A DNA stretch of 28,359 bases from a virus. Below the pieces are notes generated by a model. That model was not told the DNA's origin. It saw nothing but the letters and a program-made list of their open reading frames with translations, and did not search any database. Shown here piece after piece: positions 25,201 through 28,359 of the stretch. The position numbers and the translations under genes were made by a program. The stretch spans positions 1 to 28,359 of the IMG/VR virus record IMGVR_UViG_3300020187_000160; one strand, 5' to 3'. Numbering within the stretch: the first letter of the stretch is position 1; each line of letters opens with the position of its first letter.

Positions 25201-25426
25201 CAGAAAGAACAGGAATTGGAAGTTCAGTTACAGCAGATACGCGACCTTTCGCGTCAAGTGTAACAGAAACGCGTTTGGCAGAATCGCCATACGTTCCAGC
25301 TGTGCCAACGTCAGGTAACGTATTACCACTGATCGGAGCTACAAGCTCCCCCTGTGCGTTTACGATTAACTGGCCGCCAGCCTCAAGCCCGCTCTTTAGA
25401 ACGAAATTGTGGTTAGATTGAGACAT
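22229..25426 (-). CDS. Fibre/adhesin-like structural protein with YadA-head-like repeats, 1065 aa
   Basis: The N-terminal 255 residues carry repeated SYDAATGVLT....GPSASEVRAHLSA units, including a 63-residue duplicated block. Residues about 260-300 contain LTVNGTTTTVNSTTVTI then DPLLHLAD, a linker common in structural proteins of marine T4-like phages. DLSEGTNKYYT and DLSEGDNLYYTTARADSD repeats follow. Residues about 625-930 consist of short repeats of the form AIGYxAxxxGxYGxAIG, matching the left-handed beta-roll of YadA-type adhesin heads. The last 107 residues are homologous to the C-terminus of the neighbouring 431-aa protein. No signal peptide is seen. A strong GGAGGA ribosome site precedes the start. 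I infer a trimeric fibre on the virion that contacts the host. Confidence 0.88.
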   Translation of the reverse strand: MSQSNHNFVLKSGLEAGGQLIVNAQGELVAPISGNTLPDVGTAGTYGDSAKRVSVTLDAKGRVSAVTELPIPVLSVNDTGGDGALSYNASTGVLTYTGPSASEVRASLSAVDNGGDGSLSYDAATGAFTFTGPSAAEVRAHLSAGGDLAYDPATGVVSFTERTDAEVRGLISLTDGGGDGSASYDAATGVITVTGPSASEVRAHLSAGGDLSYDSVTGVVSFTERTDAEVRGLMSAGTGISYDAATGVISAGQALGSGDDVEFNNLVLAGDLTVNGTTTTVNSTTVTINDPLLHLADSNDASDVLDMGFVSHYSDGIDQMHTGLFRDATTQKYHLFQGLTQDLESTNVVDISDPTFSAAALVAGAIEVSSVTSAGAISGTTLTGIYQGFDSDLTASSTSDLSEGTNKYYTLARVDSDIDAAFVAKSTTDLSEGDNLYYTTARADSDAKNAVSGTGSISYDPATGIISASAGAGIQAGHGLDFTAGVMSVDSSADIFINKVVAGAADPGYGSVGFETDAGNIYSKSGEIYAYNGSITSYYGDVGTHAGNLYTAIGNITLGTSAAAGYNYSRIISYNKTVSDNGFDFGLGLGMVSLLASDSAGSSVFVGPYAGGSTASTLTEPKDKQSVAIGWNASGHSAGASGYAANTYTVSIGYQAGYRYTPAQQSHNTCVGGWSSSESSFCTSLGYGATIYGSSDYAIASGYWNGVTGRYAIAIGTFSNVQGDYSTLVGGSARVSASHGVAIGYDARTVGQYGTAIGASAYAEYKSVAVGAKAKVEEDFKYGTAVGYYAWVEGDYTISVGHMAYSYAPKQVTIGSKTNNPSAAAGSVLIGYNSTTAFEYSTVVGFKADADGQYSTLFGAYTQDLSDKSVMVGAKAKSLNSSSSGSIGIGYSATSAGSYGVAIGGYATVQGAQGIAIGYYADAFAKDVVMRTDGVDRIRFKDSDDSFNLSATSLVMAGTATKTGSVSTSSVTPTVLDTFAAADFRSAKFTVQTTNTTDSKYQSTEILLIHDGTNTHVTEFGTLYTGDSAEADFSAAIVSGNVELSVTAATADAMVHKVVRHAVDA
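24738..24968 (-). repeat. 189-bp duplicated coding block in the 1065-aa gene
   Basis: Identical 42-base stretches occur at 24738-24779 and 24927-24968. They encode the same SFTERTDAEVRG segment 63 residues apart. The intervening SYDAATG and SEVRAHLSAGGDL units are also repeated further out, up to about 25170. The repeats are in frame and close at DNA level. Confidence 0.85.
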
Positions 25427-25482
25427 AATTGTCCTCCATTTGTTTATAGAATATTACAAAGGAATCACAAAAGAGTAAGAAA

Positions 25483-26778
25483 TCAAATATCAATTGATTG
25501 TCTTATCACCTTAAAAGTCATATTGTTAGACGTAGACGGGGTACATAATAATCGAACTTCGCCGCCGAAAACATCGGCAGAGAAACTTGCTTCTTCATCC
25601 TGTCCAGTATATATACTACCGAATTCAGTAATGTGAGTGTCCGTATTGTCTTGAAGCAGAAGAATTTCTGATGTGTGAAAGGTAGATTGTGTGTGATTTT
25701 CTACCTGTAGAGTATATCTAGCCGATCTGTATTTTGAGACCGGAAATGTATCTAGAGTTGTTACTGATACATCGTTTGTTTGTGTTACGATAGTGTCGAT
25801 GGTCATTTGACCTGAAATTTTAACACTACTTGTAAAAAAAGTATTTTGGCTTGAGTCAATCAACATCCCGACATTACCTTCGCCATCAGATAAAACAACT
25901 TGGTTGCTTTTCCCTATGATGTCCGTTCCATCGTTACTGCCAATTATGACATTATTGTTTCCGAGAGTGAGCGCCGAACCAGCAGAACCTCCTAGTGCTA
26001 GGTTGTTTGATCCTGTCGCCAGCCGTAGAGCGTCTTTACCCACGGCAGTATTATCTGTTCCGATTTGATTGGAATACAATGAGCGGTAGCCAACGCTGAC
26101 ATTATCAGAACCGCTGACATTAGATCGTAAAGATTCGGTGCCTGTCGAAGTATTTCTGCTACCACCAACATTACTCAGTTGAGACTGAGTTCCAAGCGCA
26201 GTATTCATTTCACCATTGAAATTAGACTTTAACGCTTTAGACCCTAGCCCAACATTATACTGCCCAACAAGATTAGGGTTTTGTAACGATTCTCGACCGA
26301 CTGCAACATTAGTAGCGATCCCGTTACTCCCCATAGACAGCATGTGCTGCCCGTTTAATTTGTACGAGCGAGTATTGGACCCACCACCAAGACCACCCAT
26401 CTCAATAGAACCAGAATCGAGAAGGTTATAACTTCCTTGTTTGTGATATACTTCACCGATATGCCAATTCAAGTCGGGTAAATCTGTGAGATCGTTATAA
26501 CTACCCGAAAGAGCTGATGCTGGCAATTGGTTAATGATAACAAGCACGTCAGTTAAAGACCCCGAAGAATCTGTTAACTGAGAGATGTCTGAAGGGATAA
26601 ACGGTTTATTAATTAAATCATCATAATCTCCGGAAGTAGCAACGTCTGCAAAATCACCGCCACCAGTGGCTGTATACAGTTCTCCAAAGTTCTCATTAAC
26701 CTTGGAGAACGCGTCTCGTAAAGTGTCGCCTGTTCTGTCGTTGACATTTGACCCGATGTATATTAATTGCTTTGGCAT
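25483..26778 (-). CDS. Fibre/adhesin-like structural protein, 431 aa
   Basis: The N-terminus NDRTGDTLRDAFSKVNENF (about 11-29) is a motif frequent at the start of virion and fibre proteins of marine T4-like phages. It probably anchors the protein to the particle. Residues about 136-280 hold six or more 22-residue repeats such as NVSVGYRSLYSNQIGTDN, again of the YadA-like beta-roll type. Residues about 325-431 form a C-terminal domain also found in the 1065-aa neighbour (both have LDTF, then SEILL..D or TEILL..D, then THITEFGS or THVTEFGT). Its late promoter overlaps the end of the sulfotransferase gene. The ribosome site is weak (AGGT). It is likely a virion fibre subunit. Its function is inferred. 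Confidence 0.87.
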   Translation of the reverse strand: MPKQLIYIGSNVNDRTGDTLRDAFSKVNENFGELYTATGGGDFADVATSGDYDDLINKPFIPSDISQLTDSSGSLTDVLVIINQLPASALSGSYNDLTDLPDLNWHIGEVYHKQGSYNLLDSGSIEMGGLGGGSNTRSYKLNGQHMLSMGSNGIATNVAVGRESLQNPNLVGQYNVGLGSKALKSNFNGEMNTALGTQSQLSNVGGSRNTSTGTESLRSNVSGSDNVSVGYRSLYSNQIGTDNTAVGKDALRLATGSNNLALGGSAGSALTLGNNNVIIGSNDGTDIIGKSNQVVLSDGEGNVGMLIDSSQNTFFTSSVKISGQMTIDTIVTQTNDVSVTTLDTFPVSKYRSARYTLQVENHTQSTFHTSEILLLQDNTDTHITEFGSIYTGQDEEASFSADVFGGEVRLLCTPSTSNNMTFKVIRQSIDI

Positions 26779-26806
26779 GTTTAAAAAGTAAACCTGTTTT
26801 TAATCT

Positions 26807-27826
26807 TTATTTATATAAGTTTGCCAAACTTTGGTTTTCTAATTGTGAAAGATCTGTCAAAGAAGTTTGTGGTTGCGGTTGCTGCGCCTGTTGAGGAGCC
26901 GGTTGTGCTGGTGGGTTATTAGTCTCCAGTGTTTTAGCGTAAGTTGAAGCTTCCGCAGTTACTCTCTCAGATTGTTGGATTTGTTCAGGTGTTCTATTGT
27001 CGATCCCAACCCAATTCAAACGTTGTTTGGGAAAATCTGGGCTTCTCCAGAACGATCGGTTTGCGTATTTGTTCCAAACCATTGGAGACATAACGGTAGG
27101 ACGTTCTACATACTCGACCTTCTGTTTCACATCGTGAAGACCATCTAGTCCGAGCTCGGCGTCATACTCGTCATATGTTTTCGCAACATTATTATAATCA
27201 TGAGCATAGTATTCTTCTCCTAAGAAGTCGTATACTAATCGCATACAACCTTCAGGATCTTGCGCCAGAGCTTCATATTCCAAATACATGATATGTTCTC
27301 TGTTTTCTGGGCAGTTAAGTGAATGTTGAACCAGCGACAGTGGCCCAGTAACAAACCCGCTTTGCGCGCCCATTTCACCCATTAAGAATGCTGCGCGTTC
27401 ATTTGACCCAGGCCAGTTTTGTTGACCGAAAATTGCTTTAAGAGTTAATGGGTTTTTGTTGTTCAACTTTTCGACCGAATCGAGAATCCAAGGGATGTGT
27501 CTGAGACAAACAATCATTTTGAATTCTGGGAATAATTTTTTCAGCCTTCCTGTGGCACCTGTCCAAGCGCGGTTCGTATTGAAAACTACTTCTGGAGCGT
27601 CTTTGTACTGCACTTCAAACAACGACCGAACCATTTCTAATCTGGTTTCTTCGGTGACTGTAGTTCGCCCACCCAACGCTTGACTATCGTTGAAAAAGAT
27701 GGAATCACTAAACCCTAGCATAGAATCCGTGATTCCTGTTTGAAATTTAGGGTTTTGATCTAAAATCGAACTCAAAAGGGTTGAACCTGAACGTGGTAGT
27801 CCAGAAATAAAATTATACTTCCTCAT
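26807..27826 (-). CDS. PAPS-dependent sulfotransferase
   Basis: This 339-residue protein transfers sulfate from 3'-phosphoadenosine-5'-phosphosulfate (PAPS) to an unknown acceptor. The N-terminus contains GLPRSGSTLL (residues 9-18), the 5'-phosphosulfate-binding loop of the sulfotransferase superfamily. CLRHIPWILDS (about 105-115) fits the 3'-phosphate-binding segment, with Arg about 107 and Ser about 115. The last 50 residues are Gln/Pro-rich (PAQPAPQQAQQPQPQ) and look like a linker or a virion-tethering tail; sulfotransferases do not need one. It has a GAGG ribosome site and lies 16 bases after gp14, before two fibre-like genes. I infer that it may sulfate virion glycans or host surface sugars. 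No PAPS synthesis gene is seen, so the host would supply PAPS. Confidence 0.92.
   Translation of the reverse strand: MRKYNFISGLPRSGSTLLSSILDQNPKFQTGITDSMLGFSDSIFFNDSQALGGRTTVTEETRLEMVRSLFEVQYKDAPEVVFNTNRAWTGATGRLKKLFPEFKMIVCLRHIPWILDSVEKLNNKNPLTLKAIFGQQNWPGSNERAAFLMGEMGAQSGFVTGPLSLVQHSLNCPENREHIMYLEYEALAQDPEGCMRLVYDFLGEEYYAHDYNNVAKTYDEYDAELGLDGLHDVKQKVEYVERPTVMSPMVWNKYANRSFWRSPDFPKQRLNWVGIDNRTPEQIQQSERVTAEASTYAKTLETNNPPAQPAPQQAQQPQPQTSLTDLSQLENQSLANLYK
26808..26815 (-). promoter_or_regulatory. T4-type late promoter overlapping the sulfotransferase stop
   Basis: The minus strand reads TATAAATA within the last codons (Tyr-Lys-stop) of the sulfotransferase gene. A start near 26802 would give a leader of about 24 nt before the ATG at 26778. 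It would drive the 431-aa and probably the 1065-aa gene. Confidence 0.75.
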
Positions 27827-27841
27827 GTAATATACCTCAAA

Positions 27842-28359
27842 TTAAAATGTATCGCCGAATGGATTCGACTCTGTAAAATCTATGAATGAATCGCCAATGG
27901 TGTCAAAGGTATCATTCTGGCTTGTTCGCTGAGTATTTATTAGTTCTTCTATGACGGTTATGTTGCCAGTAGCAGAAGAAACGTCAGCCGAGATTTGAGA
28001 GCCATTAACAACAAACTCGTGATACTCTCCGTCATCTGCGCCAATGTGGGCCAAATAAAGTTTAGACGCGCTGCTGTCCCAATTGACAACCTCGCCCTGC
28101 ATTGATGTATTATTGGTCAACGCTTGTGTAACAACCTCACCAACTTGGAAATCGCCGACTACCGAATCTAACGTCAAGACGTGTTGATAAGCAAACGCTT
28201 TTTCGACATCGTCAATACTTTCAATACCAGTATCGAAATTCTCATCGTTATACTCAAACAGCTCGCAGGTCATTCTGAACACTGGTAAGTTTTTCAGCTG
28301 GTAGAATGGAGTTTCGTCCTGGACGAGTGTTATTTGGAATATGGAGTTTGATAAGGGCA
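27842..28359 (-). CDS. gp14: Neck protein (gp14-like), 5' truncated
   Basis: The open frame runs from the right edge of the window to a TAA at 27842, giving the last 172 residues or so; the N-terminus lies outside. Reading upstream of the internal ATG at 28282 continues as DETPFYQLKNLPVFRMTCE and then LFEYNDENFDTG, which is the conserved core of T4-type gp14. Gp14 forms part of the neck collar between head and tail. T4 gp14 has 256 residues. The C-terminal region, from about 28150, resembles a small beta domain (VVGDFQVGEVVTQ, QGEVVNWDSSASKLYL). It is followed directly by the sulfotransferase gene, whereas T4 has gene 15 next. Confidence 0.9.
   Translation of the reverse strand, partial: PLSNSIFQITLVQDETPFYQLKNLPVFRMTCELFEYNDENFDTGIESIDDVEKAFAYQHVLTLDSVVGDFQVGEVVTQALTNNTSMQGEVVNWDSSASKLYLAHIGADDGEYHEFVVNGSQISADVSSATGNITVIEELINTQRTSQNDTFDTIGDSFIDFTESNPFGDTF

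Noticed and set aside
25441-25448. TATAAACA on the minus strand as a late promoter for the 1065-aa gene
   Set aside because: One mismatch to the late element, and the predicted start would fall inside the ribosome site of that gene. Cotranscription from 26808-26815 is more likely.
22229-26778. Diversity-generating retroelement target in the fibre genes
   Set aside because: No reverse transcriptase or template-repeat pair was seen in the window. The repeats are structural and in frame.
27934-27941. AATAAATA within gp14 as a promoter for the sulfotransferase
   Set aside because: It is one base off the consensus and inside coding sequence, with no other support.
988-28359. Assignment to a cyanophage
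   Set aside because: The core genes resemble those of marine T4-like phages, but there is no photosynthesis or other cyanobacterial gene here. The host cannot be set from this window.

Overview
The window is part of the virion-gene cluster of a T4-like, contractile-tailed phage. It carries the T4 core order of genes 14, 15, 16, 17, 18, 19, 20, (67), 21, 22, 23, all read from the minus strand, so transcription runs from high to low coordinates. Base composition is moderately AT-rich by eye. Late promoters of the T4 type (TATAAATA) and C(UUCG)G hairpins support this placement. The core proteins, and the repeat-rich structural proteins built on the motifs NDRTGDTLRDAF.KVNENF and LTVNGTTTTVNSTTVTI, resemble those of marine T4-like phages such as cyanophages and relatives. 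No photosynthesis gene or other host-specific gene is present, so the host cannot be named.

Layout in transcription order. (1) 28359-27842: C-terminal part of neck protein gp14, cut by the window edge. (2) 27826-22047: accessory block A, with a PAPS-dependent sulfotransferase, two fibre/adhesin-like proteins (431 and 1065 aa) that share a C-terminal domain and carry YadA-head-like repeats, a UUCG hairpin, and a 37-aa Lys/Ala-rich protein. (3) 21964-20993: gp15 with an added Ig/VCBS-like C-terminus. (4) 20980-10541: accessory block B, with a 240-aa structural protein and two giant beta-propeller (FG-GAP-like) proteins of 1386 and 1839 aa; the first also has Calx-beta-like repeats. (5) 10534-8590: small and large terminase. 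(6) 8506-6229: tail sheath and tube, ending in a terminator. (7) 6157-988: portal, head-core proteins, prohead protease, scaffold and major capsid protein, ending in a strong terminator. (8) 855-1: start of a Calx-beta plus DUF285 (BspA-like) repeat protein under its own late promoter, cut by the left edge.

How it fits together: blocks 5-7 package DNA and build the tail tube, sheath, procapsid and capsid. The gp21 protease would mature capsid precursors at (I/L)xE sites, visible in gp23, in gp21 itself and in a small 73-aa protein that may be an internal head protein. Roughly 16 kb of the 28 kb lies in blocks A and B, inserted between genes 14/15 and 15/16. In marine cyanomyoviruses the stretch between genes 15 and 18 is a known hypervariable zone; here it is filled with large modular, probably surface-exposed proteins rather than metabolic genes. 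No plus-strand gene, tRNA, CRISPR array, insertion sequence or origin was recognised, and no gene-free gap exceeds 300 bases.
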